Below, one piece after another: positions 43,573 through 52,931 of a stretch of DNA of 64,000 bases. Made by a program: the position numbers and the translations under genes. How positions within the stretch are numbered: position 1 is the first letter of the stretch; each line of letters starts with the position of its first letter. This stretch comes from Bacteroidales bacterium UBA6248 (GTDB lineage Bacteria; Bacteroidota; Bacteroidia; Bacteroidales; Lentimicrobiaceae): the NCBI GenBank assembly GCA_002441345.1, contig DJVU01000081.1, positions 687 to 64,686 on the forward strand, given 5' to 3'. The notes under the pieces were generated by a model. That model was not told the origin of the DNA. It searched no databases and saw only the letters and a list, made by a program, of their open reading frames with translations.

Positions 43573-44565
43573 ATGATTGAGACTGATATCAAGGAACTGA
43601 ACGAACGCATCCGGAACGAAAGTGCATTCATCGATCTGATAGAGATGGAAATGCACAAGGTGATTGTCGGGCAGAAACATATGGTTGAACGGCTGCTGAT
43701 CGGATTACTGTCGAACGGCCACATTCTGCTGGAGGGAGTGCCCGGTCTGGCAAAAACTCTCGCCATAAAATCGCTGGCAAACATTATTGATGCCCGCTTC
43801 AGCCGAATACAGTTTACGCCCGACCTTCTGCCGGCCGACCTTATCGGTACGCTGATCTATAGTCAGAAACAGGAGGAATTCCAGGTAAGAAAGGGACCCA
43901 TTTTTGCAAACTTTATCCTGGCCGACGAAATCAACCGCTCACCGGCAAAAGTACAGAGCGCACTGCTCGAAGCCATGCAGGAGCGACAGGTAACCATCGG
44001 AGAACACTCCTATCCGCTTGCCGAACCATTTCTTGTACTTGCCACCCAGAATCCGATTGAGCAGGAAGGCACCTATCCTCTTCCCGAGGCTCAGGTAGAC
44101 CGGTTTATGCTCAAAGTTATCATCGGATATCCTACCCGGGAGGAAGAAAAGCTGATTATGCGGCAAAACATGTCGGGCAGCTATCCGGAAACCAGTACCA
44201 TCATATCTCCCGAACAGATTCTGAAAGCCCGTAACCTTACCCGGGAGGTATATCTCGACGAGAAAATTGAAAACTACATCACCGATATAGTGTTCTCAAC
44301 CCGCTTTCCTGCTGAGAATAAACTTAAAAAGTTTGAAGGTCTGATTTCATACGGTGCATCGCCTCGGGCAAGCATCAACCTGGCGCTGGCTTCCAAAGCT
44401 TACGCCTTTATAAAGCGCCGCGGTTATGTGATTCCCGAAGATGTAAGAGCCGTTGCTCACGACGTGCTGAGGCACCGGATTGGCCTGACTTACGAAGCCG
44501 AAGCTGAAAACATCAGCACCAGCGATATTATCAACGAAATCCTCAACACCGTTGAGGTTCCCTAA
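43573..44565 (+). CDS. MoxR-family AAA+ ATPase
   Basis: Protein of 330 residues with Walker A GVPGLAKT at 55-62, Walker B ILADEINRSP (Asp118, Glu119), sensor 1 LATQNPIEQEG and the C-terminal lid with YGASPRASINL. MoxR ATPases act as chaperones that activate or mature partner proteins with VWA domains. First gene of the bat operon; the partners here are the DUF58, BatA and BatB proteins encoded next. Confidence 0.93.
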   Translation: MIETDIKELNERIRNESAFIDLIEMEMHKVIVGQKHMVERLLIGLLSNGHILLEGVPGLAKTLAIKSLANIIDARFSRIQFTPDLLPADLIGTLIYSQKQEEFQVRKGPIFANFILADEINRSPAKVQSALLEAMQERQVTIGEHSYPLAEPFLVLATQNPIEQEGTYPLPEAQVDRFMLKVIIGYPTREEEKLIMRQNMSGSYPETSTIISPEQILKARNLTREVYLDEKIENYITDIVFSTRFPAENKLKKFEGLISYGASPRASINLALASKAYAFIKRRGYVIPEDVRAVAHDVLRHRIGLTYEAEAENISTSDIINEILNTVEVP

Positions 44566-44600
44566 ACCGAAATCTTCACAAACTCTTATATCCTCCAAGG

Positions 44601-45476
44601 ATGGAAACCAGTGATATCCTGAAAAAGGTACGCAAAATTGAGATCAAATCCAGGGGTCTGTCAAACCAGATCTTCTCGGGACAATATCACAGTGCCTTCA
44701 AGGGAAGGGGTATGGCCTTCAGCGAAGTCAGGGAATACCAGTACGGCGACGACATCCGGAATATCGACTGGAACGTGACTGCACGGTTTAACCACCCGTA
44801 CATCAAAGTTTTTGATGAGGAACGCGAACTTACCGTTACCCTTCTCATCGATGTGAGCGGATCCAACGAATTTGGAAGCAGGCAATGGCTGAAAGAGGAG
44901 ATGATGACGGAAATTGCTGCCGTACTTGCCTTCTCAGCTTTGCAAAACAACGATAAAGTGGGGGTGATTTTTTTCAGCGACCGCATCGAAAAATTCATCC
45001 CACCCAAGAAAGGCCTGACGCACAACCTGCGCATAATCAGGGAGCTGATCGACTTTAAACCTGTAAGTCAGAAAACAAACATCGCCGAAGCACTGCGTTT
45101 TCTTACCAATGCTATGAAAAAACGGTGTACTGCTTTTCTGATTTCCGACTTTATGGATCAGGGATTTGAGGATGCCCTGAAAATCGCAGGACGCAAACAC
45201 GACCTGGCAGCTATTCATATCATGGACGAGCGCGATTACTCGCTGCCAAATCTGGGTCTGGCAAGAGTGTATTCCAAAGAAGCCGGAAAGGCCATTTGGG
45301 TCGATACCGCCAGCCGGACCGTACGCAATGCATATGCGGCGGAAGGGGTAAAACGTCTTCAGCAACTGGAACAGGCATTCCGCCGCAGCGGAGTGGATGT
45401 TGCACGTATGCGGACCGGTCAGGATTACGTTAAACCGCTTATTAACCTGTTCAAAGCCAGGGAATCGAGAAGATAA
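44601..45476 (+). CDS. DUF58 protein with VWA-like fold
   Basis: Protein of 291 residues. The DUF58 core is REYQYGDDIRNIDWNVTAR (about 44-62), followed by a VWA domain with the MIDAS motif DVSGS at residues 84-88 (Asp84, Ser86, Ser88) and AFLISDFMD in the second half. No membrane segment or signal, so cytoplasmic, unlike BatA and BatB. A standard partner of MoxR. 35 nt after moxR and 17 nt before the next gene. Confidence 0.9.
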   Translation: METSDILKKVRKIEIKSRGLSNQIFSGQYHSAFKGRGMAFSEVREYQYGDDIRNIDWNVTARFNHPYIKVFDEERELTVTLLIDVSGSNEFGSRQWLKEEMMTEIAAVLAFSALQNNDKVGVIFFSDRIEKFIPPKKGLTHNLRIIRELIDFKPVSQKTNIAEALRFLTNAMKKRCTAFLISDFMDQGFEDALKIAGRKHDLAAIHIMDERDYSLPNLGLARVYSKEAGKAIWVDTASRTVRNAYAAEGVKRLQQLEQAFRRSGVDVARMRTGQDYVKPLINLFKARESRR

Positions 45477-45493
45477 ACGCGTATTGATACAGG

Positions 45494-46507
45494 ATGAAAA
45501 ATAAGGTAAAACATACTCGTTTACGAATATCAGTCAGAGCTGCAGTCATCGCCCTCTGTTTACTGATGGCACCTTCCGTAATTGTTGCCCAGAAAGCAAC
45601 ACCCGACACCAGCCGGTTTTTGATCGGACAACAGATAAAACTGACACTTGAACTGGAGGTAAACAGAGGCGACAGGGTAAACTGGCCAAGCCTGAATGAC
45701 ACCCTGACAAAAAGCCTGGAGATAATCTCAAAAGGCCCGGTAGATACGCTCACGACTCCGGATAACCGGATCAGACTCACCCAGGAACTTATTATTACCT
45801 CTTTCGACACAGGGTTTCAGGTAATTCCGCCAATTCCTTTCGGTGTGAGCTCTTCGGGAAACGGCAAAACTACCGGGCTGCTCTCTCCTGCCGGACTGCT
45901 GGAAGTTCTGAACGTTGAGGTTGATATGTCAGGAGACATAAAAGATCTGAAGCCGGTGATGAAAGCGCCTTACACCCTCAGGGATTTTATGCCTTACCTT
46001 CTGCTGCTGCTGGGACTGCTGCTGCTTGGACTGCTGATCTGGTTTTACATCCGTAACCACAAGCAGAACAAACCTTTGATAAAATTACCTTCAAAACCTC
46101 AGCCTCCCCCGCATCAGATTGCCATGGCGGATCTGGAAGAACTCAAGCGCGAACAATTGTGGCAAAAAGGGCAGGTTAAGGAATATCATTCCCGGTTAAC
46201 GGATATTCTCCGTACCTATTTTGAAGCCCGCTTCGGGGTGGATGCACGGGAAATGACTTCGGATGAAATTGCCGATGCCATGAAAGACCACCTGTCCGAT
46301 ATGGAACGGATGGCCGATCTGAAAACGATATTATCGATGGCGGATATGGCAAAATTTGCCAAAGCACGCCCCATGGGAGCCGATAATGAACTTAGCATGA
46401 CGCTGGCTGTATCGATTGTAAGCAGCACCATCCCTGCACCGGTGCGCAAAGAAAGTCCTGCCGCCGGATCTTCCGGCAGCGAAAACGATTCGAACGAAAA
46501 CCGCTGA
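45494..46507 (+). CDS. BatD-like membrane protein of the bat operon
   Basis: Protein of 337 residues with a signal peptide (to about residue 33, VIVAQ), a beta-rich periplasmic part (RFLIGQQIKLTLELEVNRGD, similar to BatD), one membrane helix (about 157-178, Leu-rich) and a cytoplasmic Pro-containing tail with a helical domain (EYHSRLTDILRTYFEARFGVDAREMTSDEI) like that at the end of BatD. So the operon encodes two BatD-type proteins, this short one and full BatD. The function is not known. 5 nt before batA. Confidence 0.78.
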   Translation: MKNKVKHTRLRISVRAAVIALCLLMAPSVIVAQKATPDTSRFLIGQQIKLTLELEVNRGDRVNWPSLNDTLTKSLEIISKGPVDTLTTPDNRIRLTQELIITSFDTGFQVIPPIPFGVSSSGNGKTTGLLSPAGLLEVLNVEVDMSGDIKDLKPVMKAPYTLRDFMPYLLLLLGLLLLGLLIWFYIRNHKQNKPLIKLPSKPQPPPHQIAMADLEELKREQLWQKGQVKEYHSRLTDILRTYFEARFGVDAREMTSDEIADAMKDHLSDMERMADLKTILSMADMAKFAKARPMGADNELSMTLAVSIVSSTIPAPVRKESPAAGSSGSENDSNENR

Positions 46508-46512
46508 AAACC

Positions 46513-47508
46513 ATGTTTGAGCACCTGAAATTAGCGAATCCCGAAGCCTTGTACCTGCTGCTGCTGCTACCGGCAGCCATTGCCTGGTACTGGTTTCGCG
46601 GTGCCGATACCAGAGCCAGGCTGCAGGTAAGCGGCATTGAAGCGTTTAAAGCCGGCAGAAAGACATTACGCATCCGCCTGCGCCACAGCCAGTTTATACT
46701 GAAAATCCTTGCTTTCTCTTTGCTGGTTATCGCACTTGCACGACCACAGTCGAGCAGCTCAAAACAAAACGTCAGCGTTGAAGGCATCGATATCGTACTG
46801 GCGATGGACATCTCGGGAAGTATGCTTGCGGAAGATTTTAAGCCCAACCGGCTGGCCGTTGCCAAAGATGTTGCAGCAGAATTTATCAGGGGGCGTATCA
46901 GCGACCGTATCGGACTGGTAGTATTCAGCGGTGAAAGCTTTACTCAGTGCCCGCTCACAACCGATCACGGCATACTGCTGAACCTTCTTGATGAGATAAA
47001 AAGCGGGATGATAGAAGACGGAACGGCCATAGGCGATGGACTTGCAACCGCGGTAAGCCGGCTCAAGGAAAGCGAAGCCGTAAGCAAGGTTATCATTCTG
47101 CTTACCGACGGAGAAAACAACCGCGGATTCATCGACCCGGTTTCTGCTGCTGAAATTGCCAGGGTATTCGGATTACGGGTTTATACCATAGGGGTAGGAA
47201 CCATCGGCATGGCGCCGTATCCGGTACAAACTCCCTTCGGGATGCAGTACCAGCAGATGGAGGTAAGGATTGACGAGCCTCTTATGCAACAGATTGCCGA
47301 AATGACCAATGGGAAATATTTCCGGGCTACTAACGCCGGGAAGCTCAGAGATATTTACCGGGAGATCGACCAGCTCGAAAAATCGAAGGTGGATGTTACC
47401 GAATTCCGGAAGAAAAAGGAGGAATTCCTGCCGTTTGTGCTTGCAGCTCTTCTATTACTTCTTGCCGATTTCATTCTGGGTATAAGCGTTTTCAGGAAAT
47501 TTCCCTGA
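46513..47508 (+). CDS. batA: BatA, VWA membrane protein
   Basis: Protein of 331 residues: an N-terminal membrane helix pair (about 12-28 and 62-76), a VWA domain with a perfect MIDAS DISGS at 99-103 and the second MIDAS Thr region (CPLTTDHG), LTDGENNRG, and a C-terminal helix (about 306-325). In Bacteroides fragilis the bat genes were linked to aerotolerance. BatA probably faces the periplasm and works with BatB and MoxR. Confidence 0.92.
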   Translation: MFEHLKLANPEALYLLLLLPAAIAWYWFRGADTRARLQVSGIEAFKAGRKTLRIRLRHSQFILKILAFSLLVIALARPQSSSSKQNVSVEGIDIVLAMDISGSMLAEDFKPNRLAVAKDVAAEFIRGRISDRIGLVVFSGESFTQCPLTTDHGILLNLLDEIKSGMIEDGTAIGDGLATAVSRLKESEAVSKVIILLTDGENNRGFIDPVSAAEIARVFGLRVYTIGVGTIGMAPYPVQTPFGMQYQQMEVRIDEPLMQQIAEMTNGKYFRATNAGKLRDIYREIDQLEKSKVDVTEFRKKKEEFLPFVLAALLLLLADFILGISVFRKFP

Positions 47509-47537
47509 TGGAGTTAAATTAACAAACCGTATTCATC

Positions 47538-48584
47538 ATGTTTAGATTTGAACATCCGGAATACCTCAACCTGTTTATCCTGCTGCCTGTGCTGCTTGCC
47601 GGGTATCTTCTTTACCTGCGCTGGAAAAAGCAGTCGGCTGTGAGATACGGCGATCCGGCGGTTATCCGGAGGCTTATGCCGGATGTGTCGGGGATCCGGT
47701 CGCATATACGTTTCAGTTTGTTGCTTTTAACGATTGCTTCCGTTATACTGACTCTGGCAAATCCGCAAATAGGCTCGCGTATTGAAAAAGTTCAGCGCAG
47801 GGGCGTTGACCTGGTAATTGCTCTCGATGTTTCGAACAGCATGCTGGCACAGGACATTCAGCCGAATCGAATCGAGCGTGCAAAACAATCCATATCCAGG
47901 CTCATCGACGAGCTGGAAAATGATCGTATCGGGCTCATCGTCTTTGCCGGGAAAGCGTACAATCAGCTGCCCATCACCACCGACTACGGAGCAGCCAAGC
48001 TTATGCTTTCAACGGTAAAACCCGACCTTGTACCGGTTCAGGGAACAGCCATAGGTCAGGCAATAGAAATGGCTATGGCATCGTTTAAGAGTGAGGAATC
48101 GGGCAAAGCCATCATTATCATCACCGACGGGGAGAATCATGAAGACGATGCCGTAGGCCGGGCAAAGGAAGCCGCAGCAGCCGGCATACGGGTGTATACC
48201 ATAGGAATGGGGCTCGCCGATGGCGCACCGATACCAGTTTATCGCGACAATCAGCAGGTGGGATTCAAGAAAGACCGCAGCGGCAGCACCGTTATCACAC
48301 GTCTGGATGAAGCAATGCTGCAGCAGATTGCGGAAGCCGGCAACGGTATTTACGTACGTGCAAACAATACCCAGGCCGGACTCAGAAAGGTCTTTGAGGA
48401 GATCAGCAGACTGGAACAGAACACGTACGATACGATGAGCTACTCGGAATACGACGACCGTTTTCAGTACTTTGCGGGTCTGGCAATCTTTTTGATGGTC
48501 CTCAACTTCATGCTCAACGAACGCAAAAGCCGCTGGGCAGGAAAATTTCAGCTTTTTAAACCGGAACAAACTCTCAGGCGATGA
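47538..48584 (+). CDS. batB: BatB, VWA membrane protein
   Basis: Protein of 348 residues, same plan as BatA (helices about 12-28 and 58-75, VWA, C-terminal helix). The MIDAS reads DVSNS at 97-101: the Gly of D-x-S-G-S is Asn, as in other BatB proteins. LPITTDYGA and IITDGENHED complete the site. It should pair with BatA in the membrane. It overlaps batC by 4 nt. Confidence 0.92.
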   Translation: MFRFEHPEYLNLFILLPVLLAGYLLYLRWKKQSAVRYGDPAVIRRLMPDVSGIRSHIRFSLLLLTIASVILTLANPQIGSRIEKVQRRGVDLVIALDVSNSMLAQDIQPNRIERAKQSISRLIDELENDRIGLIVFAGKAYNQLPITTDYGAAKLMLSTVKPDLVPVQGTAIGQAIEMAMASFKSEESGKAIIIITDGENHEDDAVGRAKEAAAAGIRVYTIGMGLADGAPIPVYRDNQQVGFKKDRSGSTVITRLDEAMLQQIAEAGNGIYVRANNTQAGLRKVFEEISRLEQNTYDTMSYSEYDDRFQYFAGLAIFLMVLNFMLNERKSRWAGKFQLFKPEQTLRR

Positions 48585-49267
48585 AAAACCATTTAATTTT
48601 ATCTTTGCTGCTGTTGTTCTGGATTCCTTCTGTTGCCCAGAAAGAAAATTCATTCATCCGGCAGGGAAACCGGCAATATAACGACGGCAAATTCAAGGAA
48701 GCGGAAATTGATTACCGCAAAGCGCTGGAACGCAAGCCCACTTCAGCAATGGGCGCCTTTAACCTCGGAAATGCTCTTTACCGTCAGGAGAACTATGAAG
48801 ATGCGGAGCGCAATTTTATGAACGCTGCCGGACAGATCAAAGCCACAGATCCTTCAGCGCGTGCAGGTGCTTTCCATAACCTGGGGAATGCGTACCTTAA
48901 AGCCGAAAAATATAATGAGAGCATTCAGGCGTTCAGGCAGGCATTGCGGCTGAACCCCTCGGACGACGAAACGCGATACAATCTTGCCTATGCGATGCGC
49001 AAGCTGAGCGAACAGCAGCAACAGCAACAGCAGAAGGGCGATAACGATCGCAAGGACGACAATAAAGATCAGAAAGATCAGCAAAACAGCAACGAGAATC
49101 AGGATCGTCAGGATCAGCAGCAACAGCAGCAGCAAAAGCCGCAGATCTCAAAACAGGATGCCGAACGAATGCTGCAGGCATTGAAAAACGACGAACAGAA
49201 GACGCTGGATAAGGTCAACCGGCAAAAGGCAAAAGCAGGTCCGGTGCAGGTTGAAAAAGACTGGTAG
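48581..49267 (+). CDS. batC: BatC, TPR protein with Gln/Asp-rich tail
   Basis: Protein of 228 residues with a signal peptide (LILSLLLLFWIPSVAQ), three TPR repeats (about 26-140: NRQYNDGKFKEAEIDYRKAL, AFNLGNALYRQENYEDAERN, AFHNLGNAYLKAEKYNESIQ) and then a low-complexity tail of Gln, Asp, Asn and Lys (about 147-195), ending in a short basic segment (KVNRQKAK). Start codon overlaps batB. TPRs likely hold the Bat proteins together in the periplasm. Confidence 0.9.
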   Translation: MKNHLILSLLLLFWIPSVAQKENSFIRQGNRQYNDGKFKEAEIDYRKALERKPTSAMGAFNLGNALYRQENYEDAERNFMNAAGQIKATDPSARAGAFHNLGNAYLKAEKYNESIQAFRQALRLNPSDDETRYNLAYAMRKLSEQQQQQQQKGDNDRKDDNKDQKDQQNSNENQDRQDQQQQQQQKPQISKQDAERMLQALKNDEQKTLDKVNRQKAKAGPVQVEKDW

Positions 49268-49313
49268 ACTGGCAGTATAATTATTTTGATAACACAATGC
49301 GACAGAAAGGCCA

Positions 49314-51161
49314 ATGAAAAATAAGAGAATTTCAGCGTTGAGTGTTTTACTTCTCTGGGTATTTTCAACCTATGCTCAGCAAATCGACTTCAGAGCTTCG
49401 GCAAGAGAGGTTGTGGCTGTTGGGGACCAGTTCAGGCTTATTTATTCTGTCAACGGCCAGGCTTCGGGTTTCAGGTCTCCGGCCATCAAAGACTTCAACA
49501 TACTTGCCGGACCCAGTCAGTCGACCAGCTCCAGCATGCAGATTATCAACAACCAGGTTACACGTTCCGTTGATTATTCGTTCACCTACATACTGCAGGC
49601 TACTACAGAAGGAACCTTTACCATTCCACCCGCTTCTGTTAACGTTGACGGGAAAAGCTACCAGTCGAATTCTGTTACCATAAAAGTTGTAAAGGGGAAT
49701 GCGCCGGCCCAGCAAAGTCAGGGGCAGCAATCTCCCGCCCAACCGGGTGGTGAAATAACTCAGAAAGACCTCTTTGTAAGGGCTTCTGTCAGCAATGCAA
49801 ATCCCTATCAGGGTGAGCAGATTATCGTTACCTACAAAATTTACACCCGCATTCCCGTTGCAGAATACAGCATCACGCGCACACCGTCCACCGCCGGCTT
49901 CTGGGCTCAGGACCTGATAAAAGATATGTCGAAACTCAACCAGTACCGGGAAACGGTGGAAGGGTCAGAATACGTGGTTGCCGAAATCAAAAAAGAAGCC
50001 TTGTTTGCGCAGAAAAGCGGAAAGCTGGAAATAGAACCCCTTGAGATGGATGTAGTCGCTCAGATTCAGCGCAAAGCTAGCCGCAGAGGGTTCAACGACC
50101 CGTTTTTCGACAGCTTTTTCAACGACAGTTTTTTCGGGAGCACCTACCAGAACGTAAAAAAGACCATAAGCTCGAATAAGTTAAACATCAACGTTAAGCC
50201 TCTTCCACAAGCCTCCAGGCCAGCCGATTTCACCGGAGCCGTCGGCAACTTCAGCATAAGCGGGACTGTCGACCGCGAATCGCTCAAGGCGAATGAAGCA
50301 ATGACATACAAATTCACCATCTCCGGCAAGGGAAACATCAAACTTGTTGAAAAGCCAGCCATAACCTTCCCCAGCGATTTTGAGGTTTACGACCCCAGAA
50401 TAACCGATAATATTTCAGTATCTGCAACGGGCGTCTCCGGTTCCCGGACATTCGAATACCTGATTATCCCGAGAAATCCTGGTGACTTTAAAATCAACGA
50501 GGCACGATTCTCTTATTTCGATTTGAGTACAGGAAGCTACAAGACCCTGAATACACCCGGTTATTCAGTCAAGGTTGGCCGTGGCGAGGGTCAGGACGGA
50601 ACCCTGGTCACGGGATCCACAAATAAAGAAGATTTTAAATACATAGGATCCGACGTCCGGTTCATTAAAACCAGTCCGCTAAACTTCAGGCCGGCCGGTA
50701 CTTACCTGCTTGGCAATATGTTTTTGCCGCTTTGGATTGCCATTCCTCCGTTTCTTCTTGCTGCATTTCTGATATTGTGGCGAAATGAGCTCCGGAAGAG
50801 AAACGATTTGGCTTTGATGCGCAACCGAAAAGCCACACGCATCGCCCGCAAACGGCTGAAAGCTGCCGAGCATTTTCTGAAGCAGCAGAATCAGGATGCC
50901 TTCTGGACCGAGATCTCCAGTGCATTATGGGGATACATCAGCGACAAGTTCAACATTCCGCGGTCAGCCCTTTCGATGGAATCAGTTAACGAAGCGCTTC
51001 AGACAAAAAATGTAGCGGAAGACCTGATCGCGCAGTTTATGGATGCCCTGAATAATTGCGAATTTGCACGTTTTGCCCCTGGAGAGAAATCCCGTGCAAT
51101 GGATAATCTCTATCGGCAGGCAATGGATGTTATCAGCCGCACAGAGCAGGAATTAAAGTAA
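49314..51161 (+). CDS. batD: BatD, large periplasmic beta-domain protein
   Basis: Protein of 615 residues: signal peptide (SVLLLWVFSTYAQ), a series of beta-sandwich domains (BatD/DUF-type, e.g. DFRASAREVVAVGDQFRLIY, FTIPPASVNVDGKSYQS, LFVRASVSNANPYQGEQIIV), one membrane helix near residues 463-485 (FLPLWIAIPPFLLAAFLILW) and a cytoplasmic helical tail (WGYISDKFNIPRSALSMESV). Length and order are typical of BatD. Scaffold of the Bat complex is a reasonable guess. Confidence 0.92.
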   Translation: MKNKRISALSVLLLWVFSTYAQQIDFRASAREVVAVGDQFRLIYSVNGQASGFRSPAIKDFNILAGPSQSTSSSMQIINNQVTRSVDYSFTYILQATTEGTFTIPPASVNVDGKSYQSNSVTIKVVKGNAPAQQSQGQQSPAQPGGEITQKDLFVRASVSNANPYQGEQIIVTYKIYTRIPVAEYSITRTPSTAGFWAQDLIKDMSKLNQYRETVEGSEYVVAEIKKEALFAQKSGKLEIEPLEMDVVAQIQRKASRRGFNDPFFDSFFNDSFFGSTYQNVKKTISSNKLNINVKPLPQASRPADFTGAVGNFSISGTVDRESLKANEAMTYKFTISGKGNIKLVEKPAITFPSDFEVYDPRITDNISVSATGVSGSRTFEYLIIPRNPGDFKINEARFSYFDLSTGSYKTLNTPGYSVKVGRGEGQDGTLVTGSTNKEDFKYIGSDVRFIKTSPLNFRPAGTYLLGNMFLPLWIAIPPFLLAAFLILWRNELRKRNDLALMRNRKATRIARKRLKAAEHFLKQQNQDAFWTEISSALWGYISDKFNIPRSALSMESVNEALQTKNVAEDLIAQFMDALNNCEFARFAPGEKSRAMDNLYRQAMDVISRTEQELK

Positions 51162-51169
51162 ACAGCTTA

Positions 51170-51943
51170 ATGCAAAACATGAGAAACATGAAGATTAAAA
51201 TACTCAGCATTCTGTTTTTCACAGGATTAAGCCTGTTTCTTCAGGCCAGCCCTCACGAGGAATTTGAAAAAGCCAACAAGGCTTACATGGCAGGCTTCTA
51301 TGAAAATGCAGCCAGTCTGTACGAAAAAATACTTGAATCGGGCATGGATGCGCCCGACCTCTATTACAACCTGGGGAACGCCTATTTTAAAATGAACGAC
51401 ATTCCTTCGGCCATTCTCAATTACGAACGGGCACTGAAATACGATCCGGGAAACGAAGATTACCAGTATAACCTGAGGGTTGCCAACAGCAAGATCGTCG
51501 ATAAGATCGACGTTCTGCCGGAGTTGTTTTATATACGGTGGTGGAATAACTTAAAAATCAGTCTTTCACCCGACAGATGGGCACTTATGGCATTGATTTC
51601 CTTTGCTTTTATTTTTATAAGTATTGCTTTATTTTTCCTTGCACGAAGCATACACACCCGGAAAATTATCTTTACTGCCGGTATTATTCTGCTAATTATC
51701 AATCTGATATCCGGTATCATTGCCTGGCAAACCTACCGGGAGGCAAAAAATCAAAAAACAGCCATCATATTCACCCCCACACTGCCTGTCAAGAGTTCTC
51801 CGGATGAGAGCAGCATCGATCTTTTTGTAATACATGAAGGACTCAAAGTCACCATTCTGGATCGTATCGGCGAGTGGCACGAAATCCGAATAGCCAACGG
51901 CAGTAAGGGCTGGGTGAAAGCTTCACACCTTAAGCCTGTCTGA
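51170..51943 (+). CDS. batE: BatE, TPR and SH3 membrane protein
   Basis: Protein of 257 residues: N-terminal signal or anchor (ILSILFFTGLSLFLQAS), a TPR pair (about 25-105: FEKANKAYMAGFYENAASLY, DLYYNLGNAYFKMNDIPSAI), two membrane helices (about 140-160 and 165-185) and a C-terminal bacterial SH3 domain (ITILDRIGEWHEIRIANGSKGWVK-like, ending HLKPV). Three in-frame ATGs compete for the start; the first, 8 nt after batD, is taken here. Last gene of the operon. Confidence 0.9.
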   Translation: MQNMRNMKIKILSILFFTGLSLFLQASPHEEFEKANKAYMAGFYENAASLYEKILESGMDAPDLYYNLGNAYFKMNDIPSAILNYERALKYDPGNEDYQYNLRVANSKIVDKIDVLPELFYIRWWNNLKISLSPDRWALMALISFAFIFISIALFFLARSIHTRKIIFTAGIILLIINLISGIIAWQTYREAKNQKTAIIFTPTLPVKSSPDESSIDLFVIHEGLKVTILDRIGEWHEIRIANGSKGWVKASHLKPV

Positions 51944-52099
51944 CTTCATCTACAATAAATTCGTTCAGGCCTCAGCACAGCGCGGAACCGGATTCTGCAT
52001 TTATTAACCGTAGCGGGATTGCTCTTCGGACAATCGTGGAATTACAGCATATTGACAGAACGGAATTTATGCTTATATTTACTCGAAATCTGCGCAAAG

Positions 52100-52903
52100 A
52101 TGCATCGGCTGGCTGCTATTTTCAGTATACTTTTCCTCACGTACAGTGCTCATTGTCAGGAGCGCACTCCAATTCAGCCGATTGGTGGGAAAGCACAATT
52201 AAGGCATTTCATCGATCAGGAGCTGATTTACCCGGAAGAATGCCTGCAGGCCGGTATCGAAGGAGTAGTAACCATTGCCTACTGTATTTCCGAAAAAGGA
52301 CAAGTTGAACACGTCAGATTTTCTGAAAAATCAGACCCCAGGTTTAACCAGGAGGCGATGCGTATTTTCCGGATGACAGAATGGGAACCAGCACGTGTAG
52401 CCGGTGTTCCCGTAAGAGATTCCGGATTTCTCGACATCGACTTCAACATACGCAGGTACAACAGGCTGAGCAAGCAACGCGGCTATACATCCCACTACTA
52501 TCCGTTTGAACCTATTGACACTTCCGGGGTTATTCACGACTATAAGAATCTGGAGACGGCACCTTTCCCGGTTTTCCGGAACGACAAGATCAATCTGGCC
52601 GCTTTTATTGCGGGGAACCTGGTCTATCCGGAAGCGGCAATACGGCAAAGTCTGAGCGGAACCGTAAAGGTGGGTTTTATTGTTGAGCCGCATGGCCGGC
52701 CTTCTAACATCACCATTCTGAATTCACTGGGTGCCGGCTGCAACGAAGAGGCCATCCGTCTGGTAAGAATGATAAAATGGATGCCGGGGACCATCGGCCA
52801 TAAGGCAGTGCGAACACGCATGAGTATTTCCATTAATTTTATGCTCGACCAGAGTCCCGACGGCATATACAGACCCAATATTAAATCGAGTTACGGAGGA
52901 TAA
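52100..52903 (+). CDS. Protein with two TonB C-terminal domains
   Basis: Protein of 267 residues from the ATG at 52100 (MHRLAAIFSILFLTYSAHCQ, signal peptide); an upstream TTG gives no plausible extension. It contains two TonB_C domains: LIYPEECLQAGIEGVVTIAY... and LVYPEAAIRQSLSGTVKVGF..., each ending in the R-x-x-x-x-I-x-F type strand. It has no proline-rich span and no transmembrane anchor after cleavage, so it is not a classical TonB that contacts ExbBD. A periplasmic or outer-membrane-associated role is more likely. Confidence 0.85.
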   Translation: MHRLAAIFSILFLTYSAHCQERTPIQPIGGKAQLRHFIDQELIYPEECLQAGIEGVVTIAYCISEKGQVEHVRFSEKSDPRFNQEAMRIFRMTEWEPARVAGVPVRDSGFLDIDFNIRRYNRLSKQRGYTSHYYPFEPIDTSGVIHDYKNLETAPFPVFRNDKINLAAFIAGNLVYPEAAIRQSLSGTVKVGFIVEPHGRPSNITILNSLGAGCNEEAIRLVRMIKWMPGTIGHKAVRTRMSISINFMLDQSPDGIYRPNIKSSYGG

Positions 52904-52931
52904 TCAATTAATAACCATCAAGAACCAAACT

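Noticed and set aside
47822..47842. BatB MIDAS with Asn in place of Gly as a damaging mutation
   Set aside because: The DxSNS variant is usual for BatB proteins, so it is not a defect.
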